Below are positions 13,136-25,928 of a stretch of 64,000 nucleotides of DNA, one piece after another. Location: contig JAHREC010000011.1 of assembly GCA_020081605.1 (NCBI GenBank), positions 4,278,001 to 4,342,000 on the forward strand. Reading direction: 5' to 3'. The notes under the pieces are model-generated. The model ran no database searches, was not told where the DNA came from, and saw only the letters and a list, made by a program, of their open reading frames with translations. Position numbers and translations under genes: made by a program. The first letter of the stretch is position 1; each line of letters starts with the position of its first letter. Source of the DNA: Albifimbria verrucaria. Taxonomy: Eukaryota; Ascomycota; Sordariomycetes; Hypocreales; Stachybotryaceae.

Positions 13136-15138
13136 ATGGACGGCTTCTCGCTAGTCTCTCTCTCCTCTCTCTGCTCGTCGATATCTTGTCGTACGCTTGC
13201 GAGCATTGACGAAGTTGAATCCATCGTTGAGGCTACCCGCCATGAGGGGCTCGCTAGCCTTGTGGGTATGCTCCACGGTGTCAATCGTGGGGTTCTGCAC
13301 CTGGAAGCGTCGTTGAATGCTGCCACGGTCATCTCGACTAAACTACAGACGGATCTAAGCAAGGCTTTGGAAGCATGCGACATTGCCATTGCCGCCTCAC
13401 ACAAGCAACTGGAGCGACTCGGCCTCGGCGATGTGAGCATAGCCAACAAAGCATTTCTGGCCCCTCAGTACGACTTCCTGGCCTCACACATTCAATTATT
13501 TACGTATTTTCAAAAGATTCTTCAAAAGTGAGCCGACGTAAATAGCCTGACTAGAACTATCTCAGTGACTAACCCAATGCTCATAGGCGAAGTGGCCAGG
13601 AACAAGACGTCAGCCTTGAGGTAGAGGGCGTCGCGGTCTTGGCAGAGGCAGACTCTACGATACGCACAATTTCTGAACCCGAAGCCCCTTCGTGGAACCT
13701 GGCGAAGTCAATACTGCAAATAGCCACGCAGAGATCCCTCCGCCATATGACCCTACCGCAGCCTCAGCTCCATCCTTTCCTGGAACTCCGACCTCACCAA
13801 GCAGCAGCAGCTCGCGCAAGTTCTCCTGGTCTGAGTCATTCAAAGCTTTGACGTCCAGTCTCCGGCCAAAGCCAGATCCCATGGTTTCGGCTCTATGTCA
13901 GGCGACTCTGCGCGGAGACGAAAGACAAATATCTGGCTTGGCTTCCCAAGGCGCCAACGTGAACGGACGTGATGAAGAAGGCAACTCGCCCCTGCAGTGT
14001 GCTGTGCAGACGGACCAGGAGGGGCCGCCCAGCTGCTCATCAGCTTGGGCGCAGATTGGAAAAGCTCGACCTGGTCAGGGACTCCACCGTTATTCCAGGC
14101 TGCATCAAAGGGCAGCACAAGAGTGGCTCGTGTGCTCATGAAGAAAGGTGCCCGAGTAGACGAGCGGAGCGTCTCTGGTCAGCCGTACTTTGCAGACGTT
14201 GTTGCTTCTGGGAATGTGGAGGGCATCAAACTCTTGCTAAAGCACGGCGCCAACCCACAAGCTAATAATATCAGCGGTCGACCGGTCTTGGCAATAGCAG
14301 TCAAGAAGGGTAATGTGGAAGTGGCTAGACTGCTTCTAGACCACGGAGCTGATCCAAACGCGAGCGACATCAGTGGTGGTTCGCTCCTATCAATGGCCTC
14401 GGAGAAGGAAGACCTTGCAATGGCAGAGTTGCTCTTGAGCCGCGGAGCCAAGCCAAACTCACGAAGTGTTACTGGAGTTCCAGTCCTGGTCGATGCAATC
14501 TCGAAGAAGCGGCTGGACTACGCCAAGAAACTCCTAGCGTATGGCGCAGACGCCAACGCCAAAGATTGGTACTCGCAGAGCATCTTGGTCGGCGTGATCC
14601 GTGACTCCAAACTCAACTTGGAAGAGAAGATCAATCTGGCGCGTACGCTGCTGGAGCACGGTGCGTCTGCCAACGCCTCGGACCACACTTGGAGTCGACC
14701 GATCATCAGCCACGCCATGGAAATGGGTAGCACGGAGCTTCTTGCGCTTTTACTGCAGCATGGCGCCAAGACAAAGGTGACAATGAGCGGAGGAGAAACA
14801 CTGCTGTTGTATGCGCTGGACCGAGGTGATCGAGATGCTGCTATGCTGCTGCTAGAGCACGGCGCAAGCCCCAAGGTCAAGGACAAAAAGGCCGTACACC
14901 GCTCATGGAAGCGCTTTTGAAACAGGACTTTGAGTTGGTCCATCTACTGGTACAGCACGGCGCTGATGTTAAGATGACGAGTACGGTGTCACCAGCGGAT
15001 GTTGCCAGGGCGATGGGACGGTCGGATATCCTGCAGAGCCTGGGATTGAACGACGAGCCTGTAGTGACGAGGCCGGAGATAAGACGAAAGGAATTGAAAT
15101 CCAGATCGACTGGAGACAGTCTGCTGTCTGATTCCTAA
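13136..15138 (+). CDS. Ankyrin-repeat protein with fungal N-terminal helical domain
   Basis: Probably a cytoplasmic scaffold or signalling protein; no partner can be named. Exon 1 (13136-13527) encodes a helical N-terminus reminiscent of the domain that precedes many fungal STAND and ankyrin proteins. An intron at 13528-13586 (GTGAGC...CATAG) leads to a Ser/Pro-rich linker (PPPYDPTAASAPS) and then about ten ankyrin repeats from residue 250 to near the end, with signatures such as LLLKHGANPQA, LLLDHGADPNA and LLLEHGASPKV. Three frame breaks, at GG 13694-13695, GGGG 14021-14024 and GG 14890-14891, each need one extra G. The corrected model is 648 residues and the repeat spacing is then regular. 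No NACHT or other catalytic domain is present. Confidence 0.8.
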
Positions 15139-15300
15139 CACAGCCGGAGAGGTAAAGGACCAGAGAGGAAGGGTGTGGAATATGATGAAGACCATGATGA
15201 GATCCCGTATAATGAACGACCAGGAGTCAAACAACAAGAATCTTTCTTTATGTGATATAGCTCTATGGGGATATTTTTAACGTCTAGAAATTAGTGTACA

Positions 15301-16104
15301 TTAATCGTGACTCGCTCGTGTTTTCAGAATCTCCTGTAGCCACCAGGCGTGCAATCGATAGTCCTTGGTGAGTTCGGGGTGGAAGCTGGTGCCCAGGATG
15401 TTGCCCTGTCTCACGGCAATAATATCGCCAGAATCGTCCTTTGTGCTCGCTTGTGACATGCCCGACTTCATTTTGTCCACGCGCCCCGGGAGCTTGGCGA
15501 GAACCTCGACTTGCGGCCTGTCGCTGGCTTGCTGCTCGGCACCGGTGGGTAGGACTTCTTCAACGACGGGCGCGCGGATGAAGACACCGGGGAAAGAGGT
15601 CGAATCTGAGCTCTCTGAAAGGAATGGGAGGTTAAGGTCTGCGGCGAAACTCTCGATCTGGCGGCCGAAGTGGTTGCGATGGACGCGAACGGCCAGGCCA
15701 CCGATGAGTTCCTGGCCGCCCTTCTTGGTGGCATTGGCTTCATCGGAGAGAAGAATGAGGCCCGCGCAGGTTCCCCAGGTCGGTTTTCTTTGCAGTCTAA
15801 ATTATGCATCGTTAGATAAATGATGTCAATCACCCCAGCGCAAAATGTCTTACTTGACGAAATCTCGTAGTGGTTCGAGGAGGCCAGAGTCAGCGGCGAC
15901 TAGAGAAATGGCGGTACTTTCGCCACCGGGAATGATGAGCGCATCGCATGCTGCGAGCTCTTGCGGCGTGCGGACCTCGATGAAGCTGAATTTTGTCTTT
16001 GCGATTTGCGACGACGCGAGGTGCTGCTCGGCCGTCCGGAGGAGGTCAAGATGCTCCGAGAAGCCGCCTTGGAGGGCCAGGACACCAACAGTGAGGACAC
16101 CCAT
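15301..16104 (-). CDS. pdx-2: Pyridoxal 5'-phosphate synthase, glutaminase subunit (SNO/PdxT type)
   Basis: The product hydrolyses glutamine and passes ammonia to the PDX1 synthase subunit in the DXP-independent vitamin B6 pathway in the cytosol. Hallmarks are VLALQGGFSEH at the start, IIPGGEST in the middle, the WGTCAGLILL block with the catalytic cysteine, and FHPELTKD with the His-Glu pair of the triad. One intron at 15797-15853 (GTAAGA...TTTAG) joins DFVK to LQRKPTWG. The start at 16104 (MGVLTVGVLALQ) fits the family; the longer frame to 16134 adds only an atypical hydrophobic stretch. The protein is 248 residues, slightly long for the family because of an insert near residue 150 common in fungi. 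It is divergently arranged with pdx-1. No frame break is needed. Confidence 0.95.
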
Positions 16105-17573
16105 GACGATTGCGACAAAGATGAAGCGGAACAAGACGAAAGAAAGAGTCCTTTGCCCAAAAATCCCCCAGGTGTGGTTTCAGATACGGAGAGAAGAGTG
16201 ACTAACAGCGAATCGAGGCGAAGTGATCACCAAACAATGCACATGACGAGGCGGAAACAACGAGTTACCTGGCTGTGACATGGCAAACCGGACCGGAAAC
16301 GGAGACTCCGTCAGCGACGCTGCGGCGACAGTGGAGAAAACATCAAAACGTACATGCACCTTGCATGTCTCATGCATCTCCCGGCCCTCCGCATATGCGG
16401 ACGGACCCTGACTGGCGCGCCCTTTGACTTTAGTGCGTGCTAGCGGGATAGAATGCTCTGGAACTCGACGCTAGACTGGTAGCTCGTAGAGTGAGCGGGT
16501 TAAATCGCCCGCCGTGTCGAGCCCGTGATAGGACGAGGCCGGTAGATGTTCCCACCGTCGCGGGTTAACCAGATGATCTGTCATCGACTAAATACATGGC
16601 CAAGTACCTACTGTACCTACATGGATGGGCAAAGATGGGGCTTGGCTTGGCTCCCTCAGACTCAGATTCCAACCGGCGGGTCTTGCGGCCTGCGATCTCG
16701 TCTCCGGCAATGGATGGGGCCCTGAGCCGGTGGTCACCTTAGCAAACCGGCCGTATCCATGACGGATCATCGCCCTGTGACCGCGTAATTAGCTGCCAAA
16801 GAGGCATCTCCGATCCCGCGCAATGAGTCAAGTATATGCAAGCTCACGGTTTACCTGTCAACCCGCGGAGACGACGGCCGGCGGAAAAGAAAAGAAAAGA
16901 AAAAGTAGATTTCTGACCAGACGGTTCATTCATGCCACTAATCCCCTCATCCCATGCTGCTGAGATTCCTCGTCTCCCGATACTGGCCGCGTGCATCGGC
17001 CCAATGAGGAGACACCGGCCATGCAGCACGGAGCCGAGGTTACCGACCAAGGCAACTCGCTGGCAGGTCTTTTCTGTCCCGTTCGGTCCTCCTGCTCTCC
17101 TCTCTGACTGTGCATACGTTACCTAGATAAGGTACATCCGTACATACGTACATGCGTAAATACGCTACTCTTGTATGAGAGAAAAAAATACCTGATGAAT
17201 AATAGGTATGTAGCACGCCGGCGGTAACATGTCGCTGCTGCGGCGAGTCCAAAAGGTGCCGTCCATCCCATCCCGTCCAATAGGCCACACCAACCGCACG
17301 CTTGGTCGCCACATGTCCCACCCCTTCTCTCCTCCCGCCTCGTCTCCCGCTCCGTATCTGATTCACTGGTTCTTTCTTTTAACCCTCTTGGCGGTCTTTA
17401 TTTGGTCCACTTGATCCGTGATTACGGGACGCCGTGCATATAAAGAAACGGGTGGCGAGCCAACTTTAAATCCACGCTTCTCCTCTCTTCTTCCATTTCC
17501 CAAATAGCACTCATCATCATCCTCACTACACCTCGTCTCGTCTAGTACACGGCCTAACCAGCACGCTTTCACC
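16105..17573. promoter_or_regulatory. Shared divergent promoter region of pdx-2 and pdx-1
   Basis: This 1.47 kb separates the two B6 genes, an arrangement like the yeast SNO/SNZ pairs, and suggests co-regulation. A TATA box (TATAAA, 17439-17444) lies 130 bp before the pdx-1 start and is followed by a CT-rich leader. An AAAAG-type purine repeat occurs near 16888-16905. No TATA box is obvious on the pdx-2 side. Confidence 0.6.
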
Positions 17574-18524
17574 ATGACCAACAACAACGTCTCTGATGCT
17601 CCTGTCGCCAACGGCAACGGCGCTGCCGCCGAGCCCAAGTCTGCCTTTGCCCTCAAGGCCGGTCTGGCACAGATGCTCAAGGGTGGTGTCATCATGGACG
17701 TGACCAACGCCGAGCAGGCCCGTATCGCTGAGGAGGCCGGAGCGTGTGCCGTCATGGCCCTGGAGCGTGTGCCCGCCGATATTCGCAAGGACGGCGGCGT
17801 TGCCCGCATGTCTGACCCAGCCATGATCAAGGAGATCCAGGCCGCCGTCACCATCCCCGTCATGGCCAAGGCCCGTATCGGCCACTTTGTGGAGTGCCAG
17901 ATCCTTGAGTCCCTGGGCGTCGACTACATTGACGAGAGCGAGGTCCTGACTCCCGCCGACGACGAGAGCCACGTCGAGAAGAGCCCCTTCAGCGTGCCTT
18001 TTGTCTGCGGCTGCCGCAACCTTGGCGAGGCCCTTCGCCGTATTGCCGAGGGTGCTGCCATGATCCGAACCAAGGGTGAGGCCGGTACTGGCGACGTCGT
18101 CGAGGCCGTTCGCCACATGAAGACGGTCAACAAGCAAATCGCTCAGGCCAAGGCCGCTCTCGCCGAGGGTGGCATCATCCGCATCCGCGAGCTCGCTCGT
18201 GAGCTTGAGGTTGACGCTGAGCTGCTGCGCCAAACCGCCGAGGCCGGCCGCCTGCCCGTCGTCAACTTCGCCGCCGGTGGTGTCGCCACCCCTGCCGACG
18301 CGGCCCTCATGATGCAGCTTGGCTGCGACGGAGTATTCGTCGGCAGCGGTATTTTCAAGTCGGGTGACCCAGCGAAGCGTGCCAAGGCCATCGTGCGAGC
18401 CACTACCCACTTCAAGGACCCCAAGGTCCTGGCCGAGTGCAGCTCGGGGCTTGGCGAGGCCATGGTCGGCATAAACTGCGACAGCATGAAGCCCGAGGAG
18501 AAGCTGGCTGGTCGCGGATGGTAA
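17574..18524 (+). CDS. pdx-1: Pyridoxal 5'-phosphate synthase, lyase subunit (SNZ/PdxS type)
   Basis: This enzyme builds pyridoxal phosphate from ribose 5-phosphate, glyceraldehyde 3-phosphate and ammonia supplied by the PDX2 partner; it forms a dodecamer of TIM barrels. The 316-residue frame is uninterrupted and has no intron. Family features include [68 protein letters not shown] and [13 protein letters not shown] near the C-terminus. Length is normal for fungi. Codon use is strongly C-ending, as expected for a highly expressed gene, and unlike most neighbours there is no homopolymer frame break. The TATA box and CT-rich leader upstream support the start. Confidence 0.97.
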   Translation: MTNNNVSDAPVANGNGAAAEPKSAFALKAGLAQMLKGGVIMDVTNAEQARIAEEAGACAVMALERVPADIRKDGGVARMSDPAMIKEIQAAVTIPVMAKARIGHFVECQILESLGVDYIDESEVLTPADDESHVEKSPFSVPFVCGCRNLGEALRRIAEGAAMIRTKGEAGTGDVVEAVRHMKTVNKQIAQAKAALAEGGIIRIRELARELEVDAELLRQTAEAGRLPVVNFAAGGVATPADAALMMQLGCDGVFVGSGIFKSGDPAKRAKAIVRATTHFKDPKVLAECSSGLGEAMVGINCDSMKPEEKLAGRGW

Positions 18525-20584
18525 TTTTGTTGTTTTGGGACACTCGGCGTTACGGAGGGAGGCTTGGGGTTCGGCCCGTGAAAATGCACAGCATGCAAAT
18601 GAAAAATGTATCGTATACCAGTCCTATGACACAAGAGATTTGTGAGAGACTACCAAGATGCAGGGAAGGGTGATTGAATGTGTGATGTGACTGACTTGAT
18701 TTGGCTCCTCGTCTTCGTTTTGTTTCTTGTGGCCAGAATCGTAGAGAGCGTACGCTGTGGAATAAGGAGAAGGGGTCATTTCGATTCTCGTGACAGAATC
18801 TTACACTACTATCGTGCGTAGATACCAACCCATTCCCTTCAGGAGAAACAGTTCCAGGGGCTGTATTTTAAGGGGCTCTCTGCCAACTCGCTGCCTTTGT
18901 CTGTTGACATGTTATTTGGAACCTGTTTAGGTTGCTTGTTGACTTATCCGAGAAGAGAAGAGCGTGGTAGGTAGCAGAACGAAATGACTTTATTCTCCGA
19001 AGCATTTGCCATCTAATTGAACACATGAACATTAGCACAATACTTGGTCGAGCGGCAAACAAGCCTCTGGGGGTTCGCGAGGTGTACCAAGATGAAGGTG
19101 TGTTCTGGTTGGTCGAGGAGTTAGGGAATGTTGACATGCTTCATCAGGAGAGATTCTCGTTGCCTATCATTCTATTCTGTACTGCCAAGAATATAAGTCA
19201 GCAAGTTATACGGGCATTCAAAAAAAAAAATATTCAAAAAGAATTTTAACGAGACGAAACAACCAAGGTGGCTACAGACTAAAACATGGTTACACAGCCT
19301 TCCCTGTCGGATGGAGGCAGCCATCCACTGCCACACAACTGTCCATGTCATACCCAGCTTTGAGGGCGGTGAGCTCACCTTTTTTTATCTTTCTTTTTGG
19401 TTGCACCTTTACGTAGCTCTGACAATAGATGCACAGACGATTGCCCTTACATAGCCAAAATTGACTAAGTCTTGGGTTATGGCTCTTCCACGCTTTTCAT
19501 CCAACGCCACACAGTCCACAGTCCTCAGGCAAATTTGGCGTCAACACGAGTTAATAGAGAAACAATCTTCTAATCTCCATTCACTCCCATGTTCTTCTTT
19601 ACAAGGATGTGTCACTGACGTCGTTTTGCAGTTCGTTTGATAGAATCACGAGCTACATTATCGTTAGCACGGGTTCACGAGCACCAAGGGCCTATTGACC
19701 TGTCTTAGAATATTCATTCTTCTAAGGCAAGATCGATTTCGAACTCTCTCAGGCAAGAGTCTTTTGTTGATCATTCCCCTTCATTGAACGTCCAGACACC
19801 AAGCCCCGATCTAGCTTCTGACGCAACTTTGAGCAGGGCAACATGGCCGATTCGCATCCGGCGACGCAAACAAGAAAGCATTGTCAAAGTATCACAAGCG
19901 AAACCGTCTGTATGCAGAGAAATTGGCCACGGCCACAGCCATCACTACGAAGTTTGCCGATCCTTTGGGATCGCTCAGGCAGGTTGTGTTTGCCACTTTG
20001 AATCCTTGCAACACTGACGACATTCATTGAACTCCTAGAGGAGATAACCTGTGTCTGTAAGTGATCCAAGGATATGCAAATTGGTGAGCCACACCCCAGA
20101 TATTCAGGCTTTCTGTTTCTTGAAGATAGCTAATAACGAGCCTTGACACAATCCGCCCACAATAACATACTCTACCTTACCGACCGAAAGCTAGCGCCAG
20201 CCCGACCGAGACTTTACCCGAAGAAGTTTGCATGACAACTCCTTTGCCATGTTCTGGCTGTGCCGCATTTATGACGGCACGGACCTGATAAGGAGCATGT
20301 TTAAATCTGGCGTATGTGGAGAAGATGAAGTTTATCTATCCATCTAGTGGGTTGGGGTACGATTCCTGTCTATATATAGGTCTCTCTCAGCCACTCAACT
20401 AGGTGGGCAAGGTGGGCTCCCTTGCGCTCCAACAGGGCACACCATTATTAGTGAGGCTGAATCCCTGTTCGTGACTTGTTTGCCAAGCAAGTTTGGCAGT
20501 ATAAAGGGGCAACGTCTGCGGATGTTGAATTGTAGTTTTCATATTCTGAATTGGTTTGATTGGCCCATCAGTAGTCTTTTCAAA
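18525..20584. other. Intergenic, no gene seen
   Basis: No convincing frame or splice chain was found. A TATATATA element at 20371-20378 lies about 210 bp before the next ATG and probably belongs to that gene's promoter. Confidence 0.5.
20371..20378 (+). promoter_or_regulatory. TATA box of the gene at 20585
   Basis: TATATATA lies in CTCT-flanked sequence upstream of the ATG. The distance is long, so an extended leader or a second start site is possible. Confidence 0.45.
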
Positions 20585-21238
20585 ATGTCGTCTCTAATTC
20601 CTCCAGATTACGAAGTTTCGTCTACAGACAAACCCACAGCACCTGCTCAGAGAGGACCATGCCTTTTGCATCTGCAAAACTGCGCTATCTTTGCAGCTGA
20701 AGCCCCAGAAATCCTTCTTTACGAAGTCAGTCATCCGCCATGTGAAGCAAAAAGCGCGATATACGGCATCCAGAAGGCCAAATTCTCAAACTCTACCAAT
20801 GGCAACAAGAAGATCTCTCGGCTCAGCCATGTTTACGATGTTAGAGACCCCTACTTCCTCCAGAATCATCGAAATCCCGTCATGATAGAAGGCAAAGGTG
20901 GCAGCCGACAAAGCTATAAGGAGATTACCATGTCTCGTGGTATCAATGGATGGTATTCATGCAAAACCGATGGGTACTTCAGTGCATCTAAAGAAGGTTC
21001 CGATCATATTGTCTGGTTAGATGCGACCGGGCTCCCGGTAGCAAGAGAAACACCCGCTAAGCGCCGAGATGACAAAAGCTTGGAATCTCCACCGCGGCTT
21101 TCCATAGAAACTGCATTGCCTGAGAAAGATTTTGATCTCCTCGTGGCATGCTGGGTTGCGCGTGTATGGAAAGAGGCGCAAAAGGAATTGCATAGCTGGA
21201 AGAAAGGTATGCTGAACTCCAACTTTACCTTGCCATGA
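20585..21238 (+). CDS. Uncharacterised fungal protein
   Basis: I do not recognise the family. The ATG at 20585 (MSSLIPPDYE) is preferred over an upstream in-frame ATG at 20471 because the leader is atypical. The 217-residue product has no signal peptide or membrane segment. The centre (LLYEVSHPP, ISRLSHVYDVRDP, VMIEGKGG, EITMSRGINGWYSCKTDGYF) alternates short strands in a way that resembles a tubby-like or LURP-type barrel, but that is only an impression. The C-terminal third (DFDLLVACWVARVWKEAQKEL) is helical. There is no intron and no frame break. Confidence 0.65.
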   Translation: MSSLIPPDYEVSSTDKPTAPAQRGPCLLHLQNCAIFAAEAPEILLYEVSHPPCEAKSAIYGIQKAKFSNSTNGNKKISRLSHVYDVRDPYFLQNHRNPVMIEGKGGSRQSYKEITMSRGINGWYSCKTDGYFSASKEGSDHIVWLDATGLPVARETPAKRRDDKSLESPPRLSIETALPEKDFDLLVACWVARVWKEAQKELHSWKKGMLNSNFTLP

Positions 21239-22509
21239 GCTAACTTTGTTCAAGACATAATGAATACTTTTGGAGTCTCTACAAGTAGTGACGACAAGGA
21301 GCGCAAAAAACATGAAAACAACGACAACAGGGCCAATGCTTGGGATGTCATAGACGCAGGTGTGGTAGTAAGAGACACAGCTGTTAATATAAGTTGGGGG
21401 CGTCAATCATAAACAAGCTCTTCTAGTTCAACTGGTTGGATTACTGTAGCAAGGACTCGAGAACTTCACCAAGACGACCTATGCTGATGACAGCAAGACT
21501 CATTTTACAGCTTAGATACCAAAAGAAACGAATATGAAGCCGGTTTGCCACAACTGACAGCAAATAAATTGAGCATCTCGTCATCGTGTCCACTTATCAT
21601 GATGCCAGGCTTGGTTGGCACTGCCCCCACTGCTGAAGCTTCAGCCCAATGCACAGGCAGCTCGCATCTGTATCCCCATACCGTCAAAAGGGCGCAAGAA
21701 GATGCTTTAAAAGGCCTACTAAGGCAAGTTTGATCTCTTAGTAATGAATGACACGGGATTCGGGTTTGGGTTCGTGGCCTATTCAGATAAAGGGTGCATC
21801 TCTAGCGCCATCTGGGCTGATGATCATGAGGAGTGCTCGGTAGATGAAACAGCCCGAGACTGGTAGGTAACTCCTCAAGAGTGGAACCTGGAAGCAATTC
21901 AAGATGATTGACTCCTCAATTCTGACTACCGACGCGTCATTTCCCTAATTGTCGCTTCTGGGTTCATTTCACTTTGAGACTTCCTATATGTCGTACAGCT
22001 TGGCTGTGGTTATTAATGATTCATTCTTCTTGATACAACTCTCAAATGATATTATTAGATACTTCCCAACACGTTCTAATGAAGGATATGCCAAGTCAGT
22101 ATACTCATCCATCCAGTTGGTATCTCGTAGCGACTTAGGTCTGTATGGTTGGCAAGACCTTCCTCCTTCGGCCACGCACCAAGCACCGTCCGTTCATCGT
22201 ATAGCCCTTCGAGCCACGCACGTAATATTTATGCTAGCTGCTACGGCTATGGGACGCTCCATTCACTATGCATATTCCTGCCTATCGTGATCTGTGCCGA
22301 CTGGCTCTCGGGTCGCTAGCGTTCCCGAAACCCGTGCTGAGCGGAATTTGATTATACTAATCCCGATGTATGCAATGCCTTTGGCAACATTCATATAAGG
22401 CTGAAATGCTCAAGTGCCTAATTACGATTCCGTGGAGCTTTCCATTGTTACAAAATATTGTTGAGTGGCACCGAAAGCAAAAATGATTCCATCCGCCCGT
22501 CCTTTGCTG
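21239..22509. other. Intergenic, no gene seen
   Basis: Short open frames only; none shows coding motifs. The region contains the putative promoter of the P450 gene. Confidence 0.5.
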
Positions 22510-24282
22510 ATGGACATGTGGCGTGACTACACGGACATGCCTTCAGGTAATATAGCCGCTTGGGTTATGGTTACGATTGCGATTGGGTTCACTTTCTTCT
22601 CGACCAGTTTCAAGAGGAGCCAGTTCCCCTCGTCAATGCTCCAGCATGGTGGCAGTTCCGCGCCCAAAAACAATATGAATATCTGCAAGATGGACTCAAC
22701 ATCTTGAGGGAATCCCGAGAAAAGTTCAAGGGCAAGCCATTCAGGATCCTCACTGAACTGGGGAAATGATCGTGCTCCCACCCGATTCTGCAGAAGCTGT
22801 CAAATCCTCATCTGACCCGTCTGGTTTAAATTTTCGATTGGCGATTCTCGACGTAAGTTGTTATTTGGGATCTCATGTCATTTTCAACCATTTAACTCAA
22901 GCTAAAGGATTTCCATACCCACCTTCGACCTTTTGAGACATTCAGTTTTATCAATCATAAAGCTGAGGTCTTGCAGAAGGTTGTGCGGAAGCAACTCACA
23001 AAGCAGCTCAGTAAGTGACACTTTATACGTGATAGCACGCCGCTCAATTTGAATCTATTAGATGTGGTTACGGCCCCTTTATCTTCGGAATGCACTCATG
23101 CAGTTGGTATTACATTCGGTGACTCTACAGGTAGGCTTCCCTCCCTCAGGAGTCATCACGCACGCCTTGCTTACCATTAATAGAGTGGAAGGAGATAGCC
23201 ATAAAAACTCTCTTCTTGATATCGTCGCTCGGATGTCTTCTCGAGTCTTCTTAGGGGACGAACTTTGCCGGAATGAAGAGTGGCTGGCGATTACCAAGAG
23301 CTACACCATAACCGCGTTCAAAGCTGCAGCGAAGCTCAATATGCTGCCATCCCTTTTCCGACCCTTCGCCTGTGTATTTGACCCTGACTGTAAGCAGAGT
23401 CTGGAGTCCATTAAAGCTGCCCGAAGACTTATAAACGGTGTCATATTGAAACGGCGGCAGCTTGCGTCAAGCGATGTTAAGCCTGGCTCGGAGGAGCTCA
23501 ACTTCGATGATGCACTTGTTTGGGCTGAGTCTGAGAGTGCTGGTGAACCGTATGACCCTGCAACCTTCCAACTAACACTTTCATTTGCTGCCATACATAC
23601 CACAACCAACTTACTGTCGCAAACCCTGATGATGCTGGCTCAAAGTACGGAGTTTCTCGCACCCATTCGGGAGGAAGTGATTGGTGTATTGCAGGCCGAA
23701 GGGTGGAAGAAGAGTGCCCTTTACAATATGAAGCTACTGGATAGCGCCATTAAGGAGACACAGCGGTTAATGCCCAACCAAGTTTGTATGATACCGCGAC
23801 TCACCAGAATCCTGGATGACATTGGCTTACCGTTTGATGTAGTATCCATGCGCCGTCTAGCAGCCAATGACGTGCGACTGACCGACAATGTGGTGATACG
23901 AAAGGGAGAACGGACGGTTGTCGACGCATATAACCTATGGAATCCCGAAATCTATCCCAATCCTGAGAAGTTTGACATTTTCCGGTTCAGAAACATCCGT
24001 GAACAGCCCGGCTGCGAGAACAAAGCCCAGCTCGTATCAACCAGTTCGGAACATACGGTGTTTGGACATGGGCCCTTTGCCTGCCCTGGCAGGTTCTTTG
24101 CGGCGAATGAGATCAAGATCGCTTTGTGTCATCTCATCTTGAAGTACGATTGGAAGCTGGCCCCTGGGTCTACGGCAAAGCCGTTGATAAAAGGCAGCGC
24201 GATCGCTATGGACCCAGATGCCAGGCTAATGTTTAGGCGTCGCAAGGAGGAGTTGGATCTGGAGACGCTGGCTTGTGAATAA
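22510..24282 (+). CDS. Cytochrome P450 monooxygenase (ent-kaurene oxidase-like group)
   Basis: An endoplasmic-reticulum-anchored haem-thiolate monooxygenase. Four exons are joined by introns at 22853-22907, 23011-23061 and 23131-23183, all with good splice signals. The N-terminal anchor is NIAAWVMVTIAIGFTF. Further landmarks are RMSSRVFLGDELCRNEEWL, the I-helix AAIHTTTNLLSQ, the ExxR motif ETQR (23755-23766) and the haem loop FGHGPFACPG (cysteine codon 24082-24084). Order and wording match the ent-kaurene oxidase / dihydromonacolin-type oxygenases of ascomycetes. Frame breaks at TTT 22593, AAA 22764 and AAAAA 23203 need one base each; the model is then 538 residues. The start could also be 22516 or 22483. 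No terpene or polyketide synthase lies nearby, so the substrate is unknown. Confidence 0.88.
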
Positions 24283-25928
24283 GGCCTTGTTGGTTCAGCT
24301 TAGCAGGAGCGGGTAGTCCAGAGTGGAAAAAGAAGCTAATCAATCAGTTACCATCATGAAATAAACACACCAAAAGCTGGATTTAAAATCAGATTTTCTG
24401 CCCGTGAAACCAACCATTTACTCACCTGCTGTAAAAGCAAAAGAGTAGGTCGATTCTGGCAGGGCCATGACCCTCACGTGACAGTTTCGCCTGATTCATA
24501 CAGCTTCATCATCTGTACTCTGTATGTGGATTAGTATCAGGCGTTGAAGGGACTTCTCAGCTGCGGCTTACCAAGCCAACAACATTGAACGCCAGGATCA
24601 AACAACCTTTGTCTGATCCACCGGCATATCCGGATCCTTACTGCCGTTTGCAAAGGAGATGCCAAAATGGGGCGGGCAAGACTGAGAGAGCCCCATAGTG
24701 GTGGGCCTTGGACCCATCTCAGCAAAATGACTCACTCCATACCAATAGATAGCCAAATACCCGCGACTAATCTTTCATCAAAGGCATCAGCAACATAGCT
24801 CAGGGAAGAGCGACGGGCTCATAACCCGTAGGTCCCTGGATCGAGACCAGGTGTTGCTATGAATCTTCAGATTTTTCTTTTGCCCATTGAATAAGGTGGT
24901 ATACGCCAGCCTCACGATGCAAACTTGCAGTAGCTGTTTTTTCCCTTTCTTTTTTACAATAATAATTTTTTGGGGCCAAGACAAATTCTGTTTGATACAA
25001 AACACTCAATTTATGATTGTTTGAAAGCCCATACAACTCATCATCTATTCTCTCAGCTAGCTAACAAACTTGTTAGTACATGTTCACCCACAGAACCTGC
25101 TACCCCGTACCTTTTTAAGGTATCTACGTGGCAAATAAAGAAAATGACGCAGTGTTTAACTTGAATGCATTACCAGGCACTGTCTAGGCGTAGAAGCGGC
25201 ATGCAAGTGTGCCGTATCTAGATGTGAAATTGTGCAACAGAGATTAGAAATAATATGCATAAGTCAATCATCAATTCGCCCTCAGGTGTCAAGCCAATGG
25301 CGGTAACAGTGTTGATTGCTAGCCAGCCTGCTGCAAGCTGCCGTCCACGCAATGCCTAAACAAGAGCTCTCCTTGTGTGATACTGGCCATGATTTCAGCC
25401 AAGATTCGTCTTTTGGCTTTGCCCTACAAAATCTCCCTTTTCCATGCCACACTCAAGCCAGTCATCTTCCTGTCACCGTCCAAGTTGCCAGTTTACTGAA
25501 ATACCATTCCCATCTTGAGTATCACCCTTTGAAATGAAGTTGATTGCGAGAACATTTACTCACCTCTGCTGTCTCTAGTTTCGTCCTGTACGGTCATCCC
25601 ACGAAGCTCCCTGCTTGCCCATCCCGTCCTCGCCCGGCCGATCTTAAATACCCAACTGGTGGATTTTAATGCGCTACTACCTGCTCTTGGCAGAGTCCCC
25701 GCAAGATCTTGCAGGGCTATACAAGAGCCCTGCAGAGAGCCAGCAATGGATGACAAAATCTCCGATGGCGATCATGTCCAGTGGGTTCGGCCAATATTGG
25801 CACGAACCCCAACGGACCCCGCAAATAGAGGACGCATTTAATGACACACAGGTGAAAGTTCCTGAACACTGGTGCTCACTCGATGGTGTTTACCAATTTG
25901 CGAGCTGCACTACGGGCAACATCTCAAT
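24283..25928. other. Intergenic with one tRNA gene
   Basis: Apart from the tRNA-Met at 24789-24859 nothing is recognisable. T-rich tracts follow the tRNA (24876-24890 and 24939-24970), consistent with RNA polymerase III termination. Confidence 0.5.
24789..24859 (+). tRNA. tRNA-Met (CAT anticodon), elongator type
   Basis: A cloverleaf can be drawn: acceptor stem AGCAACA with TGTTGCT and discriminator A; D-stem GCTC/GAGC; anticodon stem ACGGG/CCCGT with loop CTCATAA (CAT at 24820-24822); T-stem CCTGG/CCAGG with loop ATCGAGA. There is no intron. The D-loop is short (AGGGAA), possibly another lost base in this assembly. The lack of an initiator-type A1-T72 pairing pattern with GGG/CCC-only context is not decisive, so elongator is the likely but not certain class. 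Confidence 0.92.

Noticed and set aside
17526..18410. Reverse-strand open frame of 294 codons
   Set aside because: It is the mirror of pdx-1, whose C-ending codons suppress stops on the opposite strand; composition is Gly/Leu/Asp-rich without motifs.
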